Assembly: GCA_016789455.1 (NCBI GenBank)
Contig: JAEUQU010000002.1
Location: 434,001-498,000 of the forward strand
Origin: Candidatus Saccharibacteria bacterium
Lineage (GTDB): Bacteria > Patescibacteriota > Saccharimonadia > Saccharimonadales > Saccharimonadaceae
Reading direction: 5' to 3'
DNA length: 64,000 nt
The notes beneath the pieces were generated by a model that saw nothing but the letters and a program-made list of their open reading frames with translations, ran no database searches and was not told the DNA's origin. How positions within the stretch are numbered: the first letter of the stretch is position 1; each line of letters starts with the position of its first letter. This document shows, piece after piece, positions 7,407 to 16,122 of this stretch. The translations under genes were made by a program, and so were the position numbers.

Positions 7407-8018
7407 ATGAAGGCACTAATCGGTACCAAAATTGGTATGACCCAGATCCTCGGCAAGGACGGCGTCAGCATCCCCGTGACGCTGGTACAGGCCGGCCCCT
7501 GCACCGTTACTCAGGTGAAGACCGTCGAAACCGATGGTTACAGCGCGGTGCAGTTGGCGTACGGATCGGGTAAGAACCTGAGCAATGCCGTAGCTGGTCA
7601 CGTGAAAGCGGCCGGCGTCACACCAAAAGTATTGCGCGAAGTCCGCACCGAGAACGGTGAGGAACTGAGCGTCGGTGCGGCACTGACCGTCGAGGCATTT
7701 GCCCAGGGCGACCTGGTACATGTCACCGGCACCAGCAAGGGTAAGGGTTTTGCGGGTAACGTAAAACGCCACAACTTTAACACCAGCAAGAAGACGCACG
7801 GTGGCAACGGCTACTCGCGCAAGCCGGGCTCCATCGGTTCGATGTACCCGCAGAAAGTCTTCAAGGGCAAGCGTATGGCTGGCCGCATGGGCGCAGAGCA
7901 GGTCACTGTCAAGAACCTGCAGGTCGCATACATCGACACCGCCAACAACCTTATCGGCCTGAAGGGCGCTGTGCCTGGTCCGAAAAAGGGCATCCTCATG
8001 ATCGGAGGAGCTAACTAA
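7407..8018 (+). CDS. rplC: 50S ribosomal protein L3
   Basis: 203 aa. Starts MKALIGTKIGMTQIL as the family does; the central loop GFAGNVKRHNF and GGNGYSRKPGSIG reaches the peptidyl-transferase area. Gly/Lys-rich loop KGKRMAGRMGAEQVTVKNL is typical. Now the first gene of the operon because rpsJ has been displaced. Stop overlaps the rplD start (taatg). Confidence 0.98.
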   Translation: MKALIGTKIGMTQILGKDGVSIPVTLVQAGPCTVTQVKTVETDGYSAVQLAYGSGKNLSNAVAGHVKAAGVTPKVLREVRTENGEELSVGAALTVEAFAQGDLVHVTGTSKGKGFAGNVKRHNFNTSKKTHGGNGYSRKPGSIGSMYPQKVFKGKRMAGRMGAEQVTVKNLQVAYIDTANNLIGLKGAVPGPKKGILMIGGAN

Positions 8019-8632
8019 TGGCTACTACTAAGAAGCAGACGGCACTTCCCGAGGAAGTCTTTGCTGTCGAAGTCAAGAATCACGAACTGTTGAAGCTCGC
8101 CTACAACACCTACCTGGCCGAGGCTCGCACCAACGCGGCTCACACCATGACACGCGGTGAGATCCGGGGCGGTGGCAAGAAGCCATGGCGTCAGAAGGGT
8201 ACCGGCCGTGCCCGTTTCGGCTCCAGCCGTAACCCGATCTGGCGCGGCGGTGGTATCGTCTTTGGACCCCGCGGCAACGAAAACTTCAAACTCAATATCA
8301 ACAAGAGCGCCAAGCGCGTCGCAATCCGCCAGGCCCTGACGTTGGCTGCCCAGGCCGACAAGATCGTCGTCCTCGACACCATCAGCTTCAGCGGCAAGAC
8401 GAAGGAAGCTGCAGCCCTGCTGGCAGACAACGGTGTCGCTGAAGGCCGCCGCGCCTTGATCGTCGTTGACGCCAAGGATCAGAATGCCATCCGCGCTACC
8501 AACAACCTGGTAGACGCCAAGCTGGTGAGCGCCAAGTACCTGAACGTCTACGACGTCCTGAATGCTGACCGCATCATCATCGCGCAGGCGGCACTGCCGA
8601 TCGTGCAAGAGTGGCTGGGAGGCAAATCATGA
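8018..8632 (+). CDS. rplD: 50S ribosomal protein L4
   Basis: 204 aa. The exit-tunnel loop GGGKKPWRQKGTGRARFG is present, followed by NPIWRGGGIVFGP. L4 is the known autoregulator of S10 operons in gamma-proteobacteria; whether it acts on the 143-base leader here cannot be told. The stop overlaps rplW by ATGA. Confidence 0.98.
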   Translation: MATTKKQTALPEEVFAVEVKNHELLKLAYNTYLAEARTNAAHTMTRGEIRGGGKKPWRQKGTGRARFGSSRNPIWRGGGIVFGPRGNENFKLNINKSAKRVAIRQALTLAAQADKIVVLDTISFSGKTKEAAALLADNGVAEGRRALIVVDAKDQNAIRATNNLVDAKLVSAKYLNVYDVLNADRIIIAQAALPIVQEWLGGKS

Positions 8633-8925
8633 GCCAGTTCCTCATCACCCCGCGCGTGACCGAGAAGGGCTATGCCCAGAGCCAGAATGGTACCTACGTC
8701 TTCGTCGTACCGGACACTCTGAACAAAGCTCAGATCGCCAGCGCCGTAGAACAGCAATATAACGTAACCGTCACTACCGTCAATGTCGTCCGCCAGAATG
8801 GCAAGGCCGTCCGTACGCACCGTGGCCGCGGCAAGTTTGTCAAAGCTGTCCGCAGCGACATGAAAAAAGCCTACGTCCGCCTGAAGGACGGTGACAGTAT
8901 CACGGTATTCGAGGAGGCGGCATAA
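8629..8925 (+). CDS. rplW: 50S ribosomal protein L23
   Basis: 98 aa from the ATG at 8629 (overlapping the rplD stop). Begins FLITPRVTEKGY, contains the KAVRTHRGRGK extension loop near the tunnel exit, where L23 docks trigger factor and SRP. Normal length. Confidence 0.96.
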   Translation: MSQFLITPRVTEKGYAQSQNGTYVFVVPDTLNKAQIASAVEQQYNVTVTTVNVVRQNGKAVRTHRGRGKFVKAVRSDMKKAYVRLKDGDSITVFEEAA

Positions 8926-9764
8926 TGGCTCTCAAAGCTTACAACCCAACCACTCCCGGCCGCCGCGGTATGACCAGCCAGGACTTTGACGCGATTACCA
9001 CCCGTAAGCCGCTCAAGTCACTGCTGAAGATCAAGAAGACGACTGCCGGCCGCAACAACACCGGCCGCATCACCACCCGTCATCGCGGTGGTGGCGTCAA
9101 ACAGTTCTACCGCTTGATCAACTACCGTCTGCCAGCTGGTACCAAGGCCGTGGTCGAGCACATCGAGTACGACCCGAACCGCTCGGCACGCATCGCCCGT
9201 ATCAAGGACCAGAACGATGTCTACCACTACGTCATCGCTAGCAACAGCATGAAACAGGGCAGCACCATCGAAGTCGGCCCGGAAGCTCCTATCGAGCAGA
9301 ACAACCGCCTGCCGCTGAGCAAGATTCCGACTGGTTCCTTCATCAATAACATCGAACTGACTGCCGGCCGTGGCGCCCAGGTCGTCCGCGCCGCCGGTGC
9401 CAAAGCCCAGCTGATGGCCCGCGACGATGAGTATGCCCAGGTCAAGATGCCGAGTGGCGAGGTCCGCCGCTTCCGCGTCGAATGTGTCGCCAGCATCGGT
9501 GTCGTCGGCAACGAGCAGCACGGCAACGTCAAGATCGGTTCCGCCGGCCGCAAGCGCCGCATGGGTATCCGTCCGACCGTCCGTGGTGTCGTCATGAATG
9601 CTGCTGACCACCCGCACGGTGGTGGTGACGGTGGCCGTCACGGTGCCGGTAAGGCACCGCGCACCCCATGGGGTCAGCTGACGCTTGGCTACCGCACCCG
9701 CCGCCGCAAGGACACCAACAAGATGATCGTAAGAAGCCGCCATGAGGCGAAGAGGAAGAGGTAG
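8925..9764 (+). CDS. rplB: 50S ribosomal protein L2
   Basis: 279 aa. MALKAYNPTTPGRRGM start, RGGGVKQFYRLINYR, and the C-terminal HPHGGGDGGRHGAGKAPRTP that contacts the peptidyl-transferase centre, including the conserved His. Overlaps rplW by one base (taatg). Confidence 0.99.
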   Translation: MALKAYNPTTPGRRGMTSQDFDAITTRKPLKSLLKIKKTTAGRNNTGRITTRHRGGGVKQFYRLINYRLPAGTKAVVEHIEYDPNRSARIARIKDQNDVYHYVIASNSMKQGSTIEVGPEAPIEQNNRLPLSKIPTGSFINNIELTAGRGAQVVRAAGAKAQLMARDDEYAQVKMPSGEVRRFRVECVASIGVVGNEQHGNVKIGSAGRKRRMGIRPTVRGVVMNAADHPHGGGDGGRHGAGKAPRTPWGQLTLGYRTRRRKDTNKMIVRSRHEAKRKR

Positions 9765-9767
9765 TCT

Positions 9768-10031
9768 ATGAGTCGTTCTCTCAAAAAGGGACCATACGTC
9801 GACGTCAAGCTCGCAAAGAAAGTGGCGAGCTTGGGTCAGGGCGACCGCACCATCATCAAGACCTGGGCTCGTGCCAGCACGATTACCCCGGACATGGTCA
9901 GTCGCACCATTGCCGTATATAACGGCAAGTTGCACGTCCCAGTACTAGTTTCAGAAAACATGGTCGGCCACAAGCTCGGTGAGTTTGCTCCGACCCGTAA
10001 GTTCCGCGGCCACGCGAAGAAGGCGAAATAA
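9768..10031 (+). CDS. rpsS: 30S ribosomal protein S19
   Basis: 87 aa. [11 protein letters not shown] at the N terminus, [17 protein letters not shown] and GHAKKAK at the end are family signatures. Forms the S13-S19 pair in the 30S head. 3 bases after rplB. Confidence 0.98.
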   Translation: MSRSLKKGPYVDVKLAKKVASLGQGDRTIIKTWARASTITPDMVSRTIAVYNGKLHVPVLVSENMVGHKLGEFAPTRKFRGHAKKAK

Positions 10032-10032
10032 T

Positions 10033-10443
10033 ATGGCAGCATCTGACATCGTTACCGCCTCTGCCGCTACCCGCGATATCGCTCAGGCTCCCCGCAAGGT
10101 CAGCCTGGTCGCCGCCCTGGTCCGCGGCCGCACCGTCGCCGACGCCCTGACCATCCTGGACTACACGCCCAAGCGTGCCGCCCTGGTCGTGCGTAAGGCT
10201 ATCCAGAGTGCCAAGGCCAACGCCGCCCACAACTTCCGTGCTGACGACAAGAGTCTGATTATCACGCAGCTGAGCGTCGTCGCCGGCCCCCGCCTCAAGC
10301 GGTACCGCGCCGGTGCCCGCGGCATGGCCAAGCCGTACCAGAAGCGCACCAGCCACATCTACGTAGAAGTCGCTGGCACAGTCAAGAAAAGGGCCGCCAA
10401 GCCCGCAGCTGCAAAGCCGGCTGTTAAGGAAGAGGAGAAGTAG
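10033..10443 (+). CDS. rplV: 50S ribosomal protein L22
   Basis: 136 aa from the ATG at 10033, one base after rpsS. PRKVSLVAALVRGRTVADAL and the tunnel hairpin region GPRLKRYRAGARGMAKPYQK are seen. The C terminus carries an Ala/Lys/Pro tail (KPAAAKPAVKEEEK) beyond the core length of about 110. Confidence 0.97.
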   Translation: MAASDIVTASAATRDIAQAPRKVSLVAALVRGRTVADALTILDYTPKRAALVVRKAIQSAKANAAHNFRADDKSLIITQLSVVAGPRLKRYRAGARGMAKPYQKRTSHIYVEVAGTVKKRAAKPAAAKPAVKEEEK

Positions 10444-10444
10444 T

Positions 10445-11077
10445 ATGGGCCAGAAGGTTAATCCTATCAGCATGCGGCTTCAGGTCAGCAAAGACTGGCG
10501 TAGCAAGTGGTTCGCTACCGGCCGCGACTACGCGACCTTCCTTGCACAGGACCTGCAGGTACGCAAGTACATCGATGGCAAGTTCGCTACCCGGGCTACC
10601 ATCCAGAAAGTCGACATCGAGCGTTCACCGAACCTGGTGACCGTTACCATCCACACTGCTAAAGCCGGTGTCGTCATCGGCCGTGGTGGTGCAGGTGCCC
10701 AGGAACTCAAAGCTGGCATCGAGAAGATCATGGGCCGCCCGGTCCGCGTCAACATCGAAGAAGTCAAGCGTCCTGAGCTGGCGTCACGCCTGGTGGCCGA
10801 GAACATCGCCCGCCAGCTCGAGCGCCGCATCAACTTCCGCCGCGCCGTCAAACTGTCGGCACAGAACACCATGAACGCAGGGGCCAAGGGTATCCGTATC
10901 GAGGTTGCCGGTCGTCTGAACTCTGCTGAAATGGCTCGCCGCGAAAAAGTAATCCTCGGTTCAGTCCCGCTGCACACGCTGCGCGCCGACATCGACTACC
11001 ACGCCACCCGCGCCCAGCTGCCGGGTGCCGGTATCGTCGGCGTCAAGGTCTGGATCTACAAGGGCGAGCGCTCCTAG
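10445..11077 (+). CDS. rpsC: 30S ribosomal protein S3
   Basis: 210 aa. MGQKVNPISMRL start, KH domain with VVIGRGGAGAQEL (GxxG loop GRGG), and the C-terminal domain RRINFRRAVK through GRLNSAEMARRE. Lines the mRNA entry channel. Confidence 0.98.
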   Translation: MGQKVNPISMRLQVSKDWRSKWFATGRDYATFLAQDLQVRKYIDGKFATRATIQKVDIERSPNLVTVTIHTAKAGVVIGRGGAGAQELKAGIEKIMGRPVRVNIEEVKRPELASRLVAENIARQLERRINFRRAVKLSAQNTMNAGAKGIRIEVAGRLNSAEMARREKVILGSVPLHTLRADIDYHATRAQLPGAGIVGVKVWIYKGERS

Positions 11078-11100
11078 AAGGCATATAAGGAAATACGATT

Positions 11101-11514
11101 ATGTTACTACCAAGGAAAACTAAGTTCCGGAAGGTCCGCAAGGGCAAGAACGACGGTATCGCTACCGCTTGCAACTACATCGCTTTCGGCGACTACGCCC
11201 TCCAAAGCACCACTAACGAACGGATTACTTCACGCCAGATCGAGTCTGCCCGTCAGGCTATGACCCGCTACATCAAGCGTGGTGGTAAGATCTGGATCCG
11301 CATCTTCCCGCACACTCCTGTGACCCGCAAGCCGCAGGACGTCAAGATGGGGAGCGGTAAAGGTAACCCTGAGTTCTTCGTCGCCAAGGTCAAGGCCGGC
11401 ACCGTCATGTTTGAGATGCAGGGTGTCGCCGAGCCGGTAGCCCGTGAGGCTATGCGCCTGGCTGCCAACAAGCTGCCAGTGAAGACGAAGTTCGTCAAAC
11501 GGGAGGTCAACTAA
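11101..11514 (+). CDS. rplP: 50S ribosomal protein L16
   Basis: 137 aa. [16 protein letters not shown] start; [17 protein letters not shown] and [18 protein letters not shown] match the family. AAGGA precedes the start after a 23-base gap, the largest in this part of the operon. Confidence 0.98.
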   Translation: MLLPRKTKFRKVRKGKNDGIATACNYIAFGDYALQSTTNERITSRQIESARQAMTRYIKRGGKIWIRIFPHTPVTRKPQDVKMGSGKGNPEFFVAKVKAGTVMFEMQGVAEPVAREAMRLAANKLPVKTKFVKREVN

Positions 11515-11515
11515 T

Positions 11516-11755
11516 ATGGCTGACACTAAAGAAGCAAAGGTGAACTACGCCGAGTTGAGCGAAGCAGAGATCGTAAGCCAGCTGGCTGAAAAGCGCAGCG
11601 AACTCAACGACAAGCTCCGCGCCAACAAGGCCGGTGAACTGGCTAACCCACGCGCTATCCGGACTATCCGCCGCGATATCGCCCGTCTTCTCACGGCTCG
11701 CAACGCTTTTGTCAGCGTCGAACAGCCTGCGAAGACCGAAGGAGAAGAGGAATAA
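11516..11755 (+). CDS. rpmC: 50S ribosomal protein L29
   Basis: 79 aa. Two-helix protein: ELSEAEIVSQLAEKRSELND and LANPRAIRTIRRDIARLLT. Acidic C-terminal tail (TEGEEE) slightly longer than usual. Spaced 1 base from rplP and 2 from rpsQ. Confidence 0.95.
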   Translation: MADTKEAKVNYAELSEAEIVSQLAEKRSELNDKLRANKAGELANPRAIRTIRRDIARLLTARNAFVSVEQPAKTEGEEE

Positions 11756-11757
11756 TT

Positions 11758-12066
11758 ATGGCTAAGAAATTTATTGGTAACGTTGCTTCGAGCGTGCAGG
11801 ACAAGACCATCATCGTCAGCGTCTCACGCCGCGTGACGCACCCGATTTACGGGAAGCAGTACACCATTACCAAGCGTTTTGCCGTCCATGACGAAAAGAA
11901 TGAAGCCGCCAAAGGCGACCGTGTCGAGATTGTCGAGACCCGCCCGATCAGCCGCAACAAGAAATTCGTACTGGGCCGCATCATCGAGCGCTCACATGGC
12001 GAGGTAGTACTGAAGGATGACGTCGAGGCACCTGTTGCGCAGACGTCAGAGGAGACTGCCTCATGA
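11758..12066 (+). CDS. rpsQ: 30S ribosomal protein S17
   Basis: 102 aa. OB fold with [39 protein letters not shown] and [20 protein letters not shown]. Extra acidic tail after the core of about 80 residues. Overlaps rplN by ATGA. Confidence 0.97.
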   Translation: MAKKFIGNVASSVQDKTIIVSVSRRVTHPIYGKQYTITKRFAVHDEKNEAAKGDRVEIVETRPISRNKKFVLGRIIERSHGEVVLKDDVEAPVAQTSEETAS

Positions 12067-12431
12067 TCCAGCAAGAAAGTATGCTCAAGGTAGCAGATAA
12101 CAGCGGCGCCAAGTCCCTGCTGTGCATCCGCGTCCTGGGCGGCACTAAGAAGCGGTACGCCCGCGTCGGCGACATCATCGTCGCCAGCGTCAAGACCGCC
12201 AACCCGACCGGTAACACCAAGCGCAAGAGTGTCGTCAAGGCAGTCGTTGTGCGCACGGTCGCCCCGATCAAGCGCCGCGATGGCAGCACCATCCGTTTCG
12301 ACGAGAATGCCGCTGTCGTCATCGGTGATGACAAGAACCCTAAGGCTACCCGTATCTTCGGGCCGGTGCCGCGTGAACTGCGTGAGCTCGGCTACAGCAA
12401 GATCATCAGCCTCGCTCCGGAGGTACTCTAA
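12063..12431 (+). CDS. rplN: 50S ribosomal protein L14
   Basis: 122 aa, standard length. [20 protein letters not shown] start, [17 protein letters not shown] and [20 protein letters not shown] are diagnostic. Confidence 0.98.
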   Translation: MIQQESMLKVADNSGAKSLLCIRVLGGTKKRYARVGDIIVASVKTANPTGNTKRKSVVKAVVVRTVAPIKRRDGSTIRFDENAAVVIGDDKNPKATRIFGPVPRELRELGYSKIISLAPEVL

Positions 12432-12432
12432 T

Positions 12433-12747
12433 ATGTTCCGCCTCCGCACCGGCGACACCGTCAAGGTGACCAACGGCGCCCACAAGGGCAAGGTCGCCAA
12501 GATTACCGCCATCGATAATAAGAAGGGCACCGTCGTGCTGGAAGGCCTCAAGCAGGTCACCCGCCACTACCGCCCGACCCAACTCAACCCGAAGGGCTCA
12601 ACCAAGGATATCCAGCTGCCGATCCACATCAGCAACGTCGTCCTGGTCACCGACGGCAAGAGCGCCACAAGCCGTGTCGGCTACGTAGTAAAGGACAACA
12701 AGAAGGTCCGCGTCGCCCGCCAGGCTGGCAACAAGGAGATTAAATAA
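12433..12747 (+). CDS. rplX: 50S ribosomal protein L24
   Basis: 104 aa from the ATG at 12433, one base after rplN. KOW motif GDTVKVTNGAHKGKVAKI at residues 6-23. Early assembly protein of the 50S subunit. Overlaps rplE by one base. Confidence 0.96.
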   Translation: MFRLRTGDTVKVTNGAHKGKVAKITAIDNKKGTVVLEGLKQVTRHYRPTQLNPKGSTKDIQLPIHISNVVLVTDGKSATSRVGYVVKDNKKVRVARQAGNKEIK

Positions 12748-13358
12748 TGGCTGTTTCTTCCAAGACCGCACCAGCAGATATCGCCCGCCTGAAGGCTCAG
12801 TACAATGCTGAGATTCTGCCACGTCTCATCAAAGAGCTGGAACTGGGCAACATCCACCAGGCTCCCAAGCTCGAGAAGGTGACTGTCAGCGTCGGTATCG
12901 GCAAGCACAAGGACGACAAGGCGTACCACGAGCGCGTCGTCACCACCCTCAAGAAGATCACCGGCCAGCAGCCGATCGACCGCATGGCCAAGAAGTCTAT
13001 CGCTACCTTCAAGATCCGCGCCGGCATGAACCGCGTCGGTGTCAGCGTGACACTGCGTGGCAACCGCATGTATGAGTTTGTCGACCGCCTGGTCAACATC
13101 TCGCTGCCTCGCGTCCGTGACTTCCACGGCGTCAAGGCAGGTGCATTCGATGCCAACGGCAATTACAGCCTCGGCATCGTCGAGCAGTCCATCTTCCCGG
13201 AGCTGAGCTTCGAGGACACCCAGGTGCTGCACGGCCTGCAGATTACCTTTACGATCAAGAACCAGAGCGCCGAGCACTCGCGCGCCCTGTTGACCGCTTT
13301 GGGCATGCCGTTCGAAAAGAAAGCCGATAACGCTGCCAATAAAGGAAAGGAGGCTTAA
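12747..13358 (+). CDS. rplE: 50S ribosomal protein L5
   Basis: 203 aa. PKLEKVTVSVGIG, TGQQPIDRMAKKSIATFKIR, RGNRMYEFVDRL and the C-terminal FTIKNQS strand identify it. Binds 5S rRNA. The N terminus carries about 20 extra residues before the core. Confidence 0.98.
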   Translation: MAVSSKTAPADIARLKAQYNAEILPRLIKELELGNIHQAPKLEKVTVSVGIGKHKDDKAYHERVVTTLKKITGQQPIDRMAKKSIATFKIRAGMNRVGVSVTLRGNRMYEFVDRLVNISLPRVRDFHGVKAGAFDANGNYSLGIVEQSIFPELSFEDTQVLHGLQITFTIKNQSAEHSRALLTALGMPFEKKADNAANKGKEA

Positions 13359-13361
13359 GTT

Positions 13362-13631
13362 ATGGCGAAGAAATCAATGATTGCCCGCGACAAGAAGCGT
13401 GAAAAGCTGATTGAGCGGTACGCTGAGAAGCGCGCTATGCTGAAGGCCGCCGGAGACCTGGAAGGTCTGGCAGCCCTGCCGCGCAACTCGAGCCCGACCC
13501 GCCGCAAGAACCGCTGCGCCATCACCGGCCGTCCGCGCGCCTACATGCGCCAGTTCGGCCTGAGCCGTATCATGTTCCGTGAGAAGGCAAGCAAGGGAGA
13601 AATCCCTGGCGTAACGAAAGCGAGCTGGTAG
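13362..13631 (+). CDS. rpsN: 30S ribosomal protein S14, zinc-free type
   Basis: 89 aa long form. [18 protein letters not shown] start and [20 protein letters not shown] near the end of the sequence; only one Cys, so it lacks the CxxC pairs of the 61-aa zinc type. GGAGG lies 10-14 bases before the start. Confidence 0.97.
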   Translation: MAKKSMIARDKKREKLIERYAEKRAMLKAAGDLEGLAALPRNSSPTRRKNRCAITGRPRAYMRQFGLSRIMFREKASKGEIPGVTKASW

Positions 13632-13640
13632 GAGATTACT

Positions 13641-14042
13641 ATGGCATTACTATCAACAGACCCAATTGCAGACCTGCTGACCCGGATCCGGAACGCCGCT
13701 ATGGCCGGTAAGACTACCGTCACGGTTCCGTACAGCAAGCAGAAAGAAACCATCAGCCGTGAACTGGCCCGCGCCAAGTACCTTTCAACCGTCGAGGTTG
13801 AAGGTGACGGCGTCGCTAAAGCTATCGTTTTGAGCCTGGCTGGCCCCGACGAGAATATCGCATTCACCGAGATTGCCCGTATTTCAAAGCCAGGCCGCCG
13901 CGTCTACGTCAGCGCCGCTGACATTCCACGCATCAAGAACGGCCGCGGCATCGTCATCATCAGCACCTCCAAGGGCATGATGACCGGCCAGGAAGCCCGC
14001 AAGCAGCGCCTTGGTGGTGAAGTAATCTGTAGCATTTACTAA
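13641..14042 (+). CDS. rpsH: 30S ribosomal protein S8
   Basis: 133 aa. DPIADLLTRIRNA start, RISKPGRRVYV and GRGIVIISTSKGMMTGQEAR at the C terminus. S8 represses the spc operon in E. coli by binding the rplE region; not testable here by eye. Confidence 0.98.
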   Translation: MALLSTDPIADLLTRIRNAAMAGKTTVTVPYSKQKETISRELARAKYLSTVEVEGDGVAKAIVLSLAGPDENIAFTEIARISKPGRRVYVSAADIPRIKNGRGIVIISTSKGMMTGQEARKQRLGGEVICSIY

Positions 14043-14063
14043 GAAAGGTACGTACTAAATAAT

Positions 14064-14600
14064 ATGAGTCGAATCGGAAAACTACCCGTCGCAGTTCCTG
14101 CGGGTGTGACAATCACGGTCGACAACGGTCTGATCACCGTTGTGGGTCCGAATGGCACGCTCTCGCAGCCGCTGCTGAATGAGGTCACCGTCACGGTTGC
14201 AGACAACCAGGCGGTTGTTACCCGCAAGAACGATGAGCGTGAAGCCCGTGCCCAGCACGGCCTGATCCGCGCCCTGATTGCCAACATGGTACAGGGTGTC
14301 ACCAAAGGCTTCGAGAAGAAACTTGAGGTCAATGGTGTCGGTTTCCGCGTCAGCGGTACGCCAAACAGTCTTGAGATGGCCCTTGGCTTCTCGCACCCGG
14401 TCAAGTACCAGGCGCCGGAAGGCATCACCCTTAAGGTTGAAAAGAACGTCATCACCGTTACCGGCATTGACAAGCAGATGGTCGGCCAGTCCGCTGCCGA
14501 CATCCGCGCACTGAAGAAGCCGGAGCCTTACAAGGGCAAGGGTATCAAGTATGTCGGTGAAGTAATCAGGCGCAAGGCCGGAAAGGCAGGATCAAAGTAA
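14064..14600 (+). CDS. rplF: 50S ribosomal protein L6
   Basis: 178 aa. SRIGKLPVAVPAGVTI start; duplicated L6 fold; C-terminal KPEPYKGKGIKYVGEVIRRK is the rRNA-binding signature. Overlaps rplR by one base. Confidence 0.98.
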   Translation: MSRIGKLPVAVPAGVTITVDNGLITVVGPNGTLSQPLLNEVTVTVADNQAVVTRKNDEREARAQHGLIRALIANMVQGVTKGFEKKLEVNGVGFRVSGTPNSLEMALGFSHPVKYQAPEGITLKVEKNVITVTGIDKQMVGQSAADIRALKKPEPYKGKGIKYVGEVIRRKAGKAGSK

Positions 14601-14947
14601 TGAGCCGACCCTCTAAACTTACGAGCCGTCTACTGCGCAAGCAGCGTGTCCGCGCCCGTGTCATCGGGAGCGAAGAGCGCCCACGCCTGTCGGTATTCAT
14701 TTCAAACCGCCACGTGAGCGCCCAGGTCATCAATGACGCTACCGGCACGACGCTGGCAAGCGCTACCACGCTCAAGCAGAGCGAAGGCACCATGACCGAG
14801 AAGGCCGCCTTCGTCGGTACCGAAATCGCCAAGAAGGCGAAAGAAGCTAATGTGACTAAAGTCGTGTTTGACCGCAACGGTCAGCAATACGCCGGCCGCC
14901 TCAAGGCGCTTGCCGACGCTGCACGCAAGGAAGGGCTGGAGTTCTAG
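14600..14947 (+). CDS. rplR: 50S ribosomal protein L18
   Basis: 115 aa. RVRARVIGSEERPRLSVFIS and the C-terminal FDRNGQQYAGRLKALADAAR with KEGLEF end. Binds 5S rRNA beside L5. Confidence 0.97.
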   Translation: MSRPSKLTSRLLRKQRVRARVIGSEERPRLSVFISNRHVSAQVINDATGTTLASATTLKQSEGTMTEKAAFVGTEIAKKAKEANVTKVVFDRNGQQYAGRLKALADAARKEGLEF

Positions 14948-14949
14948 TT

Positions 14950-15537
14950 ATGGCTGAAGCACCAAACAACAACAGGCAGGGTCAGGGCGGTCGTCCGCCG
15001 CGCCGCGATAACAATCGCCGCGACAACGCCCCTCGTGAAGAATCACCATTCGAAGAATATGTCGTTTCCATCGACCGCGTCGCGCGCGTCGTCAAGGGCG
15101 GCCGCCGGTTCCGTTTTAAGGCGCTGGTAGTCGTCGGTGACCGCAAGAACCGCGTCGGTGTCGGCGTTGCCAAGGGTCAGGACGTCCAGCTGGCCGTCTC
15201 TAAGGCGACCGATGCCGCCAAGAAGACCATGGTTACCATTCCGATGGAAAACGAGACCATCCCGCACGATGTCGAGATCAAGTTCAGCGGCGCCCGCGTC
15301 ATGCTGAAGCCGGCTGCCCCTGGTACCGGTGTCATCGCCGGCGGTGCCGTCCGCGCCATCATCGGCGTAACCGGTATCCGCAACCTGCTGTCCAAGTCTC
15401 TTGGCTCGAACAACAAGGTTAACATCGCCTACGCGACCATCGAAGCGCTGCGCCAGCTGAAGCCCCGCTCTGAGTGGGTCAACGCCCAGGCTGCTCCAAA
15501 GAAGAAGGCTGCGAAGGCCGCAAAGGCAGAGGCTTAA
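14950..15537 (+). CDS. rpsE: 30S ribosomal protein S5
   Basis: 195 aa. Gln/Arg/Asn-rich N-terminal extension, then VVSIDRVARVVKGGRRFRFK, KNRVGVGVAKG and GTGVIAGGAVRAI. Ala/Lys-rich tail. The next gene, rplO, starts 3 bases after the stop, so there is no room for rpmD (L30), which normally lies here. Confidence 0.98.
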   Translation: MAEAPNNNRQGQGGRPPRRDNNRRDNAPREESPFEEYVVSIDRVARVVKGGRRFRFKALVVVGDRKNRVGVGVAKGQDVQLAVSKATDAAKKTMVTIPMENETIPHDVEIKFSGARVMLKPAAPGTGVIAGGAVRAIIGVTGIRNLLSKSLGSNNKVNIAYATIEALRQLKPRSEWVNAQAAPKKKAAKAAKAEA

Positions 15538-15540
15538 ACT

Positions 15541-16011
15541 ATGAAATTCAACGAACTTACTGCGAGTGCCAACAAGGACCGCAAGCGTGTCGGCCGCGGC
15601 ATCAGTGCCGGCGGTGGTAAGACCGCTGGCCGCGGTACCAAGGGCCAGGGTTCACGTACCGGCAAGAAGCTCAACGCGACCTTCATGGGCGGACAGGGCG
15701 CACTGGTACAGCGCATTCCTAAGAAGCGCGGCTTCCGCTCACTGCGGACTCCGGCCCAGGTAGTCTACCTTGGCTCACTGGAGCTGTTCGAAGGCAAGAC
15801 AGTCACCAATGACACGCTCTTTGAACAGGGCTTCATCGCCACGCCGTACCACGCCGTCAAGATCATCACCAAGGGTGAACTGAAGAAGGCTTTGGACGTG
15901 AAGGTTTCCGGTGCATCGGCATCGGCCATCGCTGCCATCGAAAAAGCCGGCGGCAGCTTCGAAAAAAGCGTCGTTCCAGTCAAACAGAAGACCGAAACAG
16001 AGGCTGCCTAA
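15541..16011 (+). CDS. rplO: 50S ribosomal protein L15
   Basis: 156 aa. Gly/Arg/Lys-rich N terminus with GRGISAGGGKTAGRGTKGQG, FMGGQGALVQRIPKKRGF in the middle and a compact C-terminal domain ending in EKAGGSFE. Its stop codon lies in the loop of a hairpin described separately. Confidence 0.97.
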   Translation: MKFNELTASANKDRKRVGRGISAGGGKTAGRGTKGQGSRTGKKLNATFMGGQGALVQRIPKKRGFRSLRTPAQVVYLGSLELFEGKTVTNDTLFEQGFIATPYHAVKIITKGELKKALDVKVSGASASAIAAIEKAGGSFEKSVVPVKQKTETEAA

Positions 16012-16023
16012 GCGCAGCCTCTG
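15998..16023 (+). terminator. Hairpin across the rplO stop, possible attenuator
   Basis: Perfect 10-bp stem cagaggctgc/gcagcctctg with a 6-base loop that holds the stop codon, followed by a poor T tract (tttacta). Likely lowers readthrough into secY rather than ending it. Confidence 0.5.
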
Positions 16024-16038
16024 TTTACTAGCGCCGCA

Positions 16039-16068
16039 TTTACCGTATACTGTTTGTATCGCTATAAA
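16039..16068 (+). promoter_or_regulatory. Possible secY promoter
   Basis: TTTACC (16039-16044), 18-bp spacer, TATAAA (16063-16068), in a 111-base gap that is unusually large for this operon. Confidence 0.5.
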
Positions 16069-16122
16069 AAATATAGCCGAGCGTTATACAAACGATTCTA
16101 GAAAAACTGAGGGAGTTTTTGT

